A stretch of 64,000 nt of DNA, from NCBI RefSeq assembly GCF_947087965.1, contig NZ_CAMUES010000006.1:100472-164471 (forward strand), in the 5' to 3' direction. The notes beneath the pieces are model-generated. The model searched no databases. It was given only the letters and a program-made list of their open reading frames with translations, and was not told where the DNA came from. Made by a program: the position numbers and the translations under genes. Positions within the stretch are counted from its first letter, which is position 1. Each line of letters starts with the position of its first letter. Shown in pieces: positions 52,463 through 60,831 of this stretch. This DNA comes from an uncultured Mobiluncus sp. GTDB lineage: Bacteria > Actinomycetota > Actinomycetes > Actinomycetales > Actinomycetaceae.

Positions 52463-53146
52463 GTGGTGGACTTGAGCAGGGTCGAAGTCGTTTTGCTGGA
52501 TATGGACGGCACCCTGACCGATTCTGTATCGCGTATTACCGAGTATTTTGCGGCTTTGGATCTGGAGCTGCACGGCCGGATGCTGCCGCCTGACGCTTAC
52601 AAGAAATACGTGGGTCCGCCTCTCGCCGTGGCTATGCAGGATATGGAACCGGATGCTGATGAACAGCGGGTGGCTTTCATGGTCGAGCGATACCGCGAAA
52701 TGTATTGGCCCAACGCCATTGACGTGCCGCTTTATCCTGGTATTCGGGAAATGTTGGAAAAGCTGCGGGCGAGGGGATACCGTCTGGGAGTAGCGACTAC
52801 TAAGAACCAACAGATGTCATTGGAGATTCTCCAGCACCTGGGGATTGAAAATTTTTTTGAAGTCGTTTCGGGGGTGATACCGGGTACTTCCCGAGTGGAC
52901 AAACCCGCGGTCATTGCTGCGGCTTTGGAGCAGTTCGGGTTGAGTGAGCCGCAGGATAAGCGGCGTATCGTGATGGTGGGGGACCGGTTCTATGACATCG
53001 AGGGCGCTCAGATTAATGGGATTCCGGCAATCCTGACTACCTGGGGCGATACGGCTCAGCCCGGTGAGGAACGCGGGGCTGTACAGGTTGTCTCGACGCC
53101 TGCCGAACTGCTGAGCGCTTTGGGTGTCCATCCGGGAAAGAAATAG
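52463..53146 (+). CDS. HAD-family phosphatase, phosphoglycolate phosphatase-like
   Basis: The Asp-nucleophile motif LLDMDGTLTDS is at residues 11-21, with a helical cap domain (about 22-90), motif II VATTKN (Thr), the Lys in RVDKPAVIAAAL, and the acidic motif IVMVGDRFYDIEGA. This is the PGP/Gph-like subgroup acting on small phosphate esters. The start is GTG. The second DNA methyltransferase follows after six bases, so both may share a transcript. The substrate is not determinable. Confidence 0.82.
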   Translation: MVDLSRVEVVLLDMDGTLTDSVSRITEYFAALDLELHGRMLPPDAYKKYVGPPLAVAMQDMEPDADEQRVAFMVERYREMYWPNAIDVPLYPGIREMLEKLRARGYRLGVATTKNQQMSLEILQHLGIENFFEVVSGVIPGTSRVDKPAVIAAALEQFGLSEPQDKRRIVMVGDRFYDIEGAQINGIPAILTTWGDTAQPGEERGAVQVVSTPAELLSALGVHPGKK

Positions 53147-53152
53147 GCAGCC

Positions 53153-54043
53153 TTGAAAGCTACGCAGATGTCTACGATCTCCTGGAATGCCGAGGGGCCG
53201 AACCTGGTGGTAGCGGGGGATAACCTGCCGATATTGCGGAGATTGCCGGACCGGTCGTTTCAACTCATTTATATAGATCCTCCGTTCAACACGGGGAAAG
53301 TGCAGTCGCGTCAGTCCCTGAAAACGGTGCGTACCGATGCTCCGGTTGCCGGTTCACGAGTGGGGTTTCAAGGCCAGACTTATGAAACCGTGCGTGGGAA
53401 AGTCACCGCCTACAACGATAGTTTTTCGGATTATTGGGGTTTCTTAGAGCCGCGCTTAGAGGAGGCATGGCGTTTGCTAGCCCCCAGCGGTACTTTATAC
53501 CTCCATTTGGATTATCGTGAAGTTCACTACGCAAAAGTGTTGTTGGATGCGCTATTCGGGCGGGACTGTTTCCTGAATGAGATTATTTGGGCGTATGACT
53601 ACGGCGGGCGTTCCAAACGGAAATGGCCCGCCAAGCACGACAATATCCTCGTCTACGTTAAAGACCCAAAAAGGTATTATTTTGATTCTGAGTCTGTGGA
53701 CCGCGAGCCGTATATGGCTCCTGGCTTGGTGACCCCAGAGAAGGCCGCGCGGGGTAAGCTCCCGACTGACGTGTGGTGGCACACTATTGTTTCCCCCACC
53801 GGAAAGGAAAAGACGGGATACGCTACGCAAAAGCCCGAAGGGATTTTGCGGCGTATCGTCCAGGCTTCGAGTCGTCCGGGGGAGTGGGTATTAGATTTTT
53901 TCGCAGGTTCCGGCACGACCGGGGCGGTCGCGGGCCAGCTGGAGCGTCGCTTCGTGCTGATAGATGAAAATCCGGAAGCGATTGCGGTCATGCGCCACCG
54001 TTTCAGCCGGGCGAACATTTCAGTTGAGTTTCTATCGGAGTAA
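53153..54043 (+). CDS. Site-specific DNA methyltransferase, second copy (orphan)
   Basis: AdoMet-dependent amino-methyltransferase with DPPF at residues 42-45 and FAGSGTT at 250-256, beta-type order, in a compact 296-residue chain without the C-terminal extension of the enzyme at 3751. The ATQKPEGIL stretch before the AdoMet motif is typical. TTG 53153 starts the frame; ATG 53168 is an alternative. No restriction gene is near; the flanking genes encode a HAD phosphatase and a U32 protein. It may be a housekeeping methylase affecting gene expression or protecting against a distant nuclease. Confidence 0.85.
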   Translation: MKATQMSTISWNAEGPNLVVAGDNLPILRRLPDRSFQLIYIDPPFNTGKVQSRQSLKTVRTDAPVAGSRVGFQGQTYETVRGKVTAYNDSFSDYWGFLEPRLEEAWRLLAPSGTLYLHLDYREVHYAKVLLDALFGRDCFLNEIIWAYDYGGRSKRKWPAKHDNILVYVKDPKRYYFDSESVDREPYMAPGLVTPEKAARGKLPTDVWWHTIVSPTGKEKTGYATQKPEGILRRIVQASSRPGEWVLDFFAGSGTTGAVAGQLERRFVLIDENPEAIAVMRHRFSRANISVEFLSE

Positions 54044-54054
54044 AGGCTCGGCTC

Positions 54055-55341
54055 GTGAACTTGGAACTACCGAAAATTATCCGGCGGCGCAGTCCCGAAG
54101 TGTTGGCGCCGGCAGGAAACCTGCGGGTGCTGAAAACCGCGGTGAATTTCGGAGCTGACGCGGTGTACTGCGGTGGGGCAGAGTTTGGGATGCGAGCCGC
54201 TCCGAAAAACTTTACGTTAGAGGATTTTGAACAAGGCGTTCGCTATGCTCATGCCCGCGATACTCGCGTGTATGCTACCGTGAATATCATTCCTGGAAAC
54301 TCTGAGGTGGCGGGAATGAACGCTTACCTGGGGGCGCTGGCGGAAATCGGGGTGGATGCGCTCATTGTTACGGATATCGGTATTCTCATGGCAGCGCGAC
54401 AGATTGCTCCGCACACTGAACTGCATATTTCCACGCAAGCCGGGGTAATGAATTATCAGGCCGCCGCCGCTTTGCATGAGCTGGGGGCAAAACGGGTTGT
54501 TTTGGCTCGCGAGATGAGCCTGCCGGAAATTCGAGAAATGCGCGCCAAGATCCCCGCTGACCTTGAGATTGAGGCTTTCGTGCACGGTTCCATGTGCATG
54601 GCATTTTCGGGGCGCTGTCTCATTTCCAAATACACCACGGGACGGGATGCCAATCACGGGGACTGCGCCCAAAGCTGTCGATGGAAATACCATGTAGTCG
54701 AGGAAAAACGCCCCGGCGAGTTTTTCCCCGTTGAAGTGACCGAGGGTGGCACCTACCTGTTTAATTCTCAGGATTTGAACATGCTGGCACACGTTGATGA
54801 GGTCATTGCCGCCGGGGTCACCAGTCTGAAAATCGAAGGTCGTGCTAAGGGCGAGTATTACGTCGCGGCTCTCACCAATGCTTATAAAACCGCGGTCACT
54901 ACCTACCTGAACGGGAGGGAAAACGTGACCGAACTGGCTTGTGACGGCGCTTTTGCCCTGCCCGAATGGGTCTTGCAGGAACCGTACAAAGTCACCCACC
55001 GAGAATACGGCACCGGCTTTTTTTACCCCGAAAAACCTGCGACAGAAAGTGTTACCAGAGGAGGGTATATTAGTGATTGGCTTTGGCTGGGAACCGCGGT
55101 GGATTACGATGCCACAGCGCAGCGCCTGACGGTGCTGTCTCGCAACAAGATTGTGCCCGGACAGCAGGTAGAGTTCCTGATTCCGGGAACCGAGCCGATT
55201 TTGTTCGAGATTCCCTCCGCGGGGATACGCGACGAAGCAGGGGAAACAGTGAGTGAAATCAATCACCCGGCCCACGAGTTTTCCTTCCCTTGCGAGAGGG
55301 TGATTTCTCCCGGTGCCATGCTGCGCGGAAAAGCTCGTTAA
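54055..55341 (+). CDS. U32 family protein (TrhP/YrrO-like tRNA modification)
   Basis: The family signature EAFVHGSMCMAFSGRCLISKYTTGRDANHGDCAQSCRWKY is present with its four cysteines, which bind an iron-sulfur cluster in tRNA-hydroxylating homologues. The N-terminal part (PEVLAPAGNLRVLKTAVNFGADAVYCGG) is the TIM-barrel-like start. Some members are called peptidase U32 or collagenase-like, but YrrO/YegQ/TrhP proteins hydroxylate tRNA uridine-34. At 428 residues it fits the TrhP length. GTG start, 11 bases after the methyltransferase. Confidence 0.85.
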   Translation: MNLELPKIIRRRSPEVLAPAGNLRVLKTAVNFGADAVYCGGAEFGMRAAPKNFTLEDFEQGVRYAHARDTRVYATVNIIPGNSEVAGMNAYLGALAEIGVDALIVTDIGILMAARQIAPHTELHISTQAGVMNYQAAAALHELGAKRVVLAREMSLPEIREMRAKIPADLEIEAFVHGSMCMAFSGRCLISKYTTGRDANHGDCAQSCRWKYHVVEEKRPGEFFPVEVTEGGTYLFNSQDLNMLAHVDEVIAAGVTSLKIEGRAKGEYYVAALTNAYKTAVTTYLNGRENVTELACDGAFALPEWVLQEPYKVTHREYGTGFFYPEKPATESVTRGGYISDWLWLGTAVDYDATAQRLTVLSRNKIVPGQQVEFLIPGTEPILFEIPSAGIRDEAGETVSEINHPAHEFSFPCERVISPGAMLRGKAR

Positions 55342-55431
55342 TGCGGCAACCCCGAGTGCCCGGGCGGTATGTAAAATCGGGCGGCCTTTTTGGAAATAGA
55401 GTTCAATCTGGGCTTGGGCTAGGGTGTAAGG

Positions 55432-56112
55432 GTGCATATTGAGTATCAAAATGATTTGAAACCCGGTCAAGCCGAACTCTTGGTCCACGACTTGCTGGAA
55501 GTCTCTTTCGGACCCGAAGAACTGGGGGATCCCGGTGATGTGATTCAGCAGCTAACGGGTGGGGAACTTCAGGTATTCTCCGCGTGGGACGGTTCGCGGC
55601 CTTTGGGTGCGGCTATCGGTTGGCTCGCCACCGCAGAAATCACGATGCTCAGTTGGCTGGCGGTCAGCCCTCTGACTCGTGGACGCGGCGTAGGCTCTGA
55701 GCTGTTTCACCAGGCTATTTCGCAGTGGGAATCGCGCCACAACCCTCTCTTGATTCTGGGAGAAGTGGAAAATCCTCACCAGCACGTAGCCTCTGAACAG
55801 TACGGCGACCCGCGTCGGCGGTGGGCGTTTTATCAACGATTGGGCGCTAAACACCTGAACTTTCCTCTTGAGATGCCCCGACTCAGCCCGGACGTACCGG
55901 TGGGCGAGGATATGTGGCTGGTGAGTTTTGCCGGCCGGGCGCACGGCGCTATTGACCCGCAAACCGGCGAGCTCTCCGGTTTGGGGGTGGGTAGTGCTCT
56001 GCGGGAATTCCTGGATATTTACCTGAAAGACAGCGCCGAGACACGTGATGCGAACGGCAACTACCGTCCGCTGGTGGAGCGGATGTTGGAAGCAGCCGCG
56101 CAACTCGACTAG
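55432..56112 (+). CDS. GNAT-family N-acetyltransferase
   Basis: A soluble 226-residue protein. The acetyl-CoA-binding motif of GNAT enzymes appears as WLAVSPLTRGRGVGSELFHQAI (V/I-x-R/Q-x-x-G-x-G/A), with a preceding strand TEITMLSWLAV-like stretch. The C-terminal 80 residues are not conserved in a way I recognise. GTG start. The acceptor is unknown. Confidence 0.7.
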   Translation: MHIEYQNDLKPGQAELLVHDLLEVSFGPEELGDPGDVIQQLTGGELQVFSAWDGSRPLGAAIGWLATAEITMLSWLAVSPLTRGRGVGSELFHQAISQWESRHNPLLILGEVENPHQHVASEQYGDPRRRWAFYQRLGAKHLNFPLEMPRLSPDVPVGEDMWLVSFAGRAHGAIDPQTGELSGLGVGSALREFLDIYLKDSAETRDANGNYRPLVERMLEAAAQLD

Positions 56113-56167
56113 TTTCAGGTCTGCGGAAACTACTATAGCTGCGAGGATTTTCCGTGCGTGATGCGGT

Positions 56168-57133
56168 CTAAAGCGTGGGGTCTGCGGTGAGAATTTCCGC
56201 GACTTCGGAACATGTGGGGGAGTAGGCTCCGACCTTGCTGACCGTGAGTCCCGAAGTAATGGTGGCGCGGTGCAAAGCCGCCTGTACGTCACTCAATCGG
56301 GCTTGCCGCAGGCGCTGTTTGGCTGGTGCCGAGCCGAGCAGTCCGTCGTCCAGTAAACCGGAAATCAGCCCCGCCATGAAAGAATCCCCGGCACCCACGG
56401 TGTCGGCGACCTCGATATTGAGCGGATCAACCACCAACATATCCCGGTCATTGGCGCAAAGTGCATAGGAACCCCACGGTCCGCGGGTAGCAACAATCAG
56501 ACCCGGCCCCATCTCTTTCCATTTGTGCAGTACAGACTCGAGGGGTACGTCATCGCCGTAGAGCCAGGCAATGTCCTCATCGCTGGCTTTCACCACATCG
56601 GCCAGGCTGATGATTTCCTCGATTTGAGAGCGGACTTCCTCGGGGCTGCCCATCAGTGAAGGTCGAATATTCGGGTCGTAGCTGACGGTTCCCCGGATTG
56701 CCATCGATTTGACCGCGCTCATCACTGCAGAAGCGCCGGGCGCGAGCGTAGCTGCGAAACTGCCGGTATGCAGGTGGCTAAGCTGAGTTGCGTCCGGCAG
56801 CGGCGGCACTTGCCAATCCAGCTCGAAGTCGTAGGTCGCCCGACCGGCGGAGTCAATATGGGCGTTAGCAATCGGCGTTTTCTCGGCGTTAGCGCTGCCC
56901 GCGACAATGTCTACCCCGGCGGAGTGCAGATGCTTTTCGAGGCTGTGACCGCGGGCGTCATTTCCCCACCAGGAAGCGAGTGTGGTGGAGTGTCCCAAGC
57001 TGGCTAAACCGCACGCCACATTGAAGGGGCTACCGCCCACCTTTTCTTCAACCTCGCCGGCACGCTCAATGACGTCAATAAGCGCTTCACCCAAGCACAG
57101 TATCGGCAAACACGTTGAGTTCGTTTCTGTCAT
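56168..57133 (-). CDS. PfkB-family sugar kinase, fructokinase-like
   Basis: A 321-residue ribokinase-fold enzyme that phosphorylates a sugar. The N-terminal ILCLGEALIDVIER and KVGGSPFNVACGLASLG (GG motif) bind the sugar, and the C-terminal signature VADTVGAGDSFMAGLISGL holds the catalytic Asp in GAGD. GTVSYDPNIRPSL is typical of fructokinases. The ATG at 57133, with GGAG upstream, is preferred over one at 57229. No transporter or glycosidase gene is adjacent. Confidence 0.85.
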   Translation of the reverse strand: MTETNSTCLPILCLGEALIDVIERAGEVEEKVGGSPFNVACGLASLGHSTTLASWWGNDARGHSLEKHLHSAGVDIVAGSANAEKTPIANAHIDSAGRATYDFELDWQVPPLPDATQLSHLHTGSFAATLAPGASAVMSAVKSMAIRGTVSYDPNIRPSLMGSPEEVRSQIEEIISLADVVKASDEDIAWLYGDDVPLESVLHKWKEMGPGLIVATRGPWGSYALCANDRDMLVVDPLNIEVADTVGAGDSFMAGLISGLLDDGLLGSAPAKQRLRQARLSDVQAALHRATITSGLTVSKVGAYSPTCSEVAEILTADPTL

Positions 57134-57327
57134 GATTATCACTCCACACCTAGTAAATCGAACATCCCTGCCAGCAGAATCCCCTTCGTTTCCGGCATAA
57201 CTTTCAGTACTCTCAGCTTTTGAGCGCACATACCAATCAAGGATACTAGGAATGACCAGCCGCCGCCCGGAAATGTAATCCCGGAAACAATCCGCCTGAA
57301 GTTATGGTGACTTTTCGGATTTTGTCA

Positions 57328-59076
57328 TTAATGCTGCTGTCGAGAACTAATTTGCCAGCTTGAAACGGCGTTCGAAGCTGTGAGGAAATCACGGAATGGA
57401 CCTTCCTCAGCAGTTAGCTCGGCTACCGAACCAGCTTGTATGACATGTGCCCCCGAAGCATCGTCGGGCTGCAAAAATACGACCTTATCAGCATCTCGAA
57501 TGGTCGAAAGTCGATGCGCGACAACAATTACAGTTCGACCCACAGCCAGGTCACTAATTACTTTCGTGATGGCTGATTCATTCTCGCTATCCAATGCAGA
57601 AGTAATCTCGTCTAGCAACAAAATCGGGGCGTCTTTTAAGAAAGCGCGAGCAATCGCCACTCGCTGACGCTCCCCACCGGAAAGGCTTTGACCAGCTGGT
57701 CCGACATTTGTCTGCCAACCATGGGGCAAAGCCTCGATGACTTTATCCAGTTGCGCACGTTTGGCAGCCGATTCAAGTTCGGCGTCACTCGCATCGGGTT
57801 TAGCTATCCTGAGGTTTTCCGCAATAGTCATATCGAACAGATATACATCCTGGAATACAAACGAAATCATTTCCATGAGTTCTTTGGTGGGAATATCTCG
57901 CACGTCTGCGCCACCAATTTTCACGGAACCGGAATTGGCATCCCAGAACCTGCCCACCAGACGCAAAATGGTTGATTTACCAGCTCCCGAGGGGCCCACC
58001 AGAGCCGTAATCTGTCCCTGTTCCGCCACCAGACTGATGTCATTCAAGACCTGGCAATCATCCACGTAGCGGAAAGAAACTCCCTTGAACTCGATGTCTT
58101 CGCCCTGAGGCAGCTTCTGTTGAGTTGCGCTCGGCTCGGGAAGTGGTCTGGCATCTACTATCTCGGTTACGGAGTCGAGGGCTACCTTTACGTTATTCAG
58201 CTCAGAGGCAATCAAAGCAGCTTTCGTCAAGGGGTATAGCATCCGAGCGGTAATCGCCATAATCGCTAAAAACGTGATGGGGGTAAGGGCAGCTTGGTTC
58301 ACCAGGCACACTCCCACGCACACTATGGCAGCAAAAGCGGTGTGTACCACAAAGGTAAAAGCCTGCCCCGGTCGGCTTTTGATTCTCAGCCCGTCGAGAG
58401 TTGCTTTCGAATCTGCCTTCAGTGCGATAGTAACCGGATCCCAAGAACTGGACCTGCCCGTCGCTCGTAGGACGGTCTGGAGCCGGGCAAATTCAATCAG
58501 TCGACCAGCGGCTTGTTGCGCAGAACGATCTTCTAGCTCATTTGCCCTGGTGAGAGCAGCTTGCATACCTCGCCAGATGAGATAGAGCGGGATGATTACC
58601 GCGGTCATGATTAATGCCAGAGGCCAAGAAATGAATGCGGTGGTAATAATCATCACCAACGGCACGATGAATGAGTTACAAAGCGTTGGAATCACGATTG
58701 AGGCAAAGTGTGACAGCGTGTTCACCTCTCGGGAAGTCGCATTGGCGACTGCCGCCTCTCGCTTTGCGTTGAACCAACCGAGCGGAAGTCCCAGTACGTG
58801 CTCAGCGAGACGAGAAATCATTGTGTCGCAAACTACAAAGACACTAACTCGATACGATGAAAACATGGCAACCGCGTCGACGATAAACGTTGCCAGACCC
58901 AGAACTGTCAGCACAATCAGCCAAAACACAGTCTGGTCTGAACCGGAATAGAAACTCTGCATGAACCAGATTGTGACCGAAAGCGTCAACCCCTGCAGCA
59001 CTGCTGAGGCTACGAACCACGAAATTATGGTGCGAAGCTGTGCACCGTCAGCGATTTTAGTCATTGACTTCCACAT
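57328..59076 (-). CDS. ABC exporter-fold ATPase/permease, half 2 of a probable iron-siderophore uptake pair
   Basis: Residues 1-310 hold six membrane segments of the type I exporter fold. The ATPase domain has Walker A GPSGAGKST, signature LSGGERQR, Walker B ILLLDEITSALDS and switch His AHRLST. Its partner is encoded 8 bases upstream. Paired half-transporters next to an ECF module and an iron box resemble YbtPQ/IrtAB-type importers, which use the exporter fold to take in ferric siderophores. The direction and substrate are inferred from the context. It ends the operon. Confidence 0.85.
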   Translation of the reverse strand: MWKSMTKIADGAQLRTIISWFVASAVLQGLTLSVTIWFMQSFYSGSDQTVFWLIVLTVLGLATFIVDAVAMFSSYRVSVFVVCDTMISRLAEHVLGLPLGWFNAKREAAVANATSREVNTLSHFASIVIPTLCNSFIVPLVMIITTAFISWPLALIMTAVIIPLYLIWRGMQAALTRANELEDRSAQQAAGRLIEFARLQTVLRATGRSSSWDPVTIALKADSKATLDGLRIKSRPGQAFTFVVHTAFAAIVCVGVCLVNQAALTPITFLAIMAITARMLYPLTKAALIASELNNVKVALDSVTEIVDARPLPEPSATQQKLPQGEDIEFKGVSFRYVDDCQVLNDISLVAEQGQITALVGPSGAGKSTILRLVGRFWDANSGSVKIGGADVRDIPTKELMEMISFVFQDVYLFDMTIAENLRIAKPDASDAELESAAKRAQLDKVIEALPHGWQTNVGPAGQSLSGGERQRVAIARAFLKDAPILLLDEITSALDSENESAITKVISDLAVGRTVIVVAHRLSTIRDADKVVFLQPDDASGAHVIQAGSVAELTAEEGPFRDFLTASNAVSSWQISSRQQH

Positions 59077-59084
59077 ATCCTGAC

Positions 59085-60821
59085 CTACCTAACCATCTGA
59101 GTCCGCCACATCGTGGCATAGCGCCCGTCTTTTTCCATTAATTCGTCGTGGCAACCACGCTCAACAATCCGACCGTCTTCGATTACCAAGATTTGATCTG
59201 CATTGCGGATTGTCGCCAGACGATGCGCAATAACAATTACCGTTTTACCCGTGGTTAACTTCGCGAGAGCTTCATGTATTTGCTGCTCGGAGCGGGGATC
59301 AGCTTGGGCTGTCGCCTCGTCAAGAATCAGAATCGAAGCATCCTGCAGATATGCCCGAGCCAGTGCCACACGCTGTTTTTCACCACCGGAGAGGAACCCA
59401 CCCTCGTCACCCAAAATCGTGTCATAGCCATTTGGTAGCTGCATGATGCGCTCGTGAATGCAGGCGGCTTTCGCGGCTGCTTCTACTTCCGAGAGACTGG
59501 CGTCAGGTTTGGCTAGCGCAATGTTATTAAATACGCTGTCATGAGCGAGCGCCACCTCTTGCAGCATTATTGCCACGGAACCGAGCAACAAAGTATTACT
59601 GGCATCGCGCACGTCAACCCCATTGACCAAAACTGTCCCGCTGTCCGCTTCATAGAACCGGGCAATCAGTTTTGCCAACGTTGACTTGCCGCCACCTGAG
59701 GGACCTACCAGGGCGGTAACCGTGCCCGGCTGGGCGGTAAAGGAAACCTCTTTGACAGCTGGCGTGTCTGGTTCATACGAGAAAGTGACGTCGCGCATCT
59801 CCACTCTGCCCACGTCAGAGGCATCACCCGTAGTTTGGCTACCGAATTTCATTGGTTCCAGAGAAAGTAATTGGACAGTACTCTGTGCCGCGAGTCTCGC
59901 TTCGTAGAGATGCTGTAACAGACTGATTAGCGTGGCTAAGCCATCGGGAACACCCGGTGCAATCAAAAAGAATGGCAGAGTATCGGCAATCTGCATCCAA
60001 CCGTTCTTTACGAAAACAACTGTCAACAGTGCCACAGTCACAAAAATCACTGCGGGACGAAGCAGCGCACCGATACTAGAAACGGCTTTACCTGATTGTG
60101 AAACCCAGCTGTACGAGATGCTGGAAAATTTTTCTCTGGCCTCATTGAACTTAGTTTTTGTGGCGTCTACGGCTTGAAAGTTTTTAATCTCTTTGATGCC
60201 TTCCAGCATTTCCACGGTGGCATTAGCCAGACCGGTTTGCGCCTCCCCAAAACGCGCGGTTAAGTCGCCGTACCCGCGCATATTGAGTACGTAAATTAAC
60301 GAAATTACGGCAATCCAGAGACCAAACAGCACCAGGCACAATCTCCAATCCACCCACAGCAGGTAGCCGAACCCCGCGACCAGAGACATAACCGCATTCG
60401 TGGCATCCCCGGGTAGGTGCGCCACCATGGTGTGTACGGCCGCAGTATCGTCACAAACCATCTTTCTGATTTGCCCGCGCGAGTAGGCGTTTACCTGACC
60501 CAGGGGCAAATTGGCTAAAGCATCAACGACTTGTTGACGCATCTTGTGACGTAGTTTCGCCTCGGAGAGGTGCGTAACGCCCAGACCTGCTACATAGAGT
60601 GACTGTCCGATAAAAAGTGAGATGACAGCAACAGCAGCCCAGAACCAGATGTTTCCGGTCAGACCGTCCCTAGTAACACTGTGTAGCCAGATTAGAGCCA
60701 TTTGGTGCAGCGAGATGTACGGCATTATGCCTAGTATTGCCCCACATGCGGTGAGTAAACCGGAGATAATCATCGATGTTCTTGCGGGTTTAATTAAGTC
60801 TGCAACAGACATTTTTTTCAT
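59085..60821 (-). CDS. ABC exporter-fold ATPase/permease, half 1 of the pair
   Basis: Six membrane segments (about 15-300), then the nucleotide-binding domain with GPSGGGKST, LSGGEKQR, Walker B SILILDEATAQADP and AHRLAT. The length of 578 is near its partner's. AAAGG is seven bases before the ATG, and the gene follows the ECF fusion after ten bases. It belongs to the same iron-regulated unit. Confidence 0.85.
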   Translation of the reverse strand: MKKMSVADLIKPARTSMIISGLLTACGAILGIMPYISLHQMALIWLHSVTRDGLTGNIWFWAAVAVISLFIGQSLYVAGLGVTHLSEAKLRHKMRQQVVDALANLPLGQVNAYSRGQIRKMVCDDTAAVHTMVAHLPGDATNAVMSLVAGFGYLLWVDWRLCLVLFGLWIAVISLIYVLNMRGYGDLTARFGEAQTGLANATVEMLEGIKEIKNFQAVDATKTKFNEAREKFSSISYSWVSQSGKAVSSIGALLRPAVIFVTVALLTVVFVKNGWMQIADTLPFFLIAPGVPDGLATLISLLQHLYEARLAAQSTVQLLSLEPMKFGSQTTGDASDVGRVEMRDVTFSYEPDTPAVKEVSFTAQPGTVTALVGPSGGGKSTLAKLIARFYEADSGTVLVNGVDVRDASNTLLLGSVAIMLQEVALAHDSVFNNIALAKPDASLSEVEAAAKAACIHERIMQLPNGYDTILGDEGGFLSGGEKQRVALARAYLQDASILILDEATAQADPRSEQQIHEALAKLTTGKTVIVIAHRLATIRNADQILVIEDGRIVERGCHDELMEKDGRYATMWRTQMVR

Positions 60822-60831
60822 GTAGAGCCTT

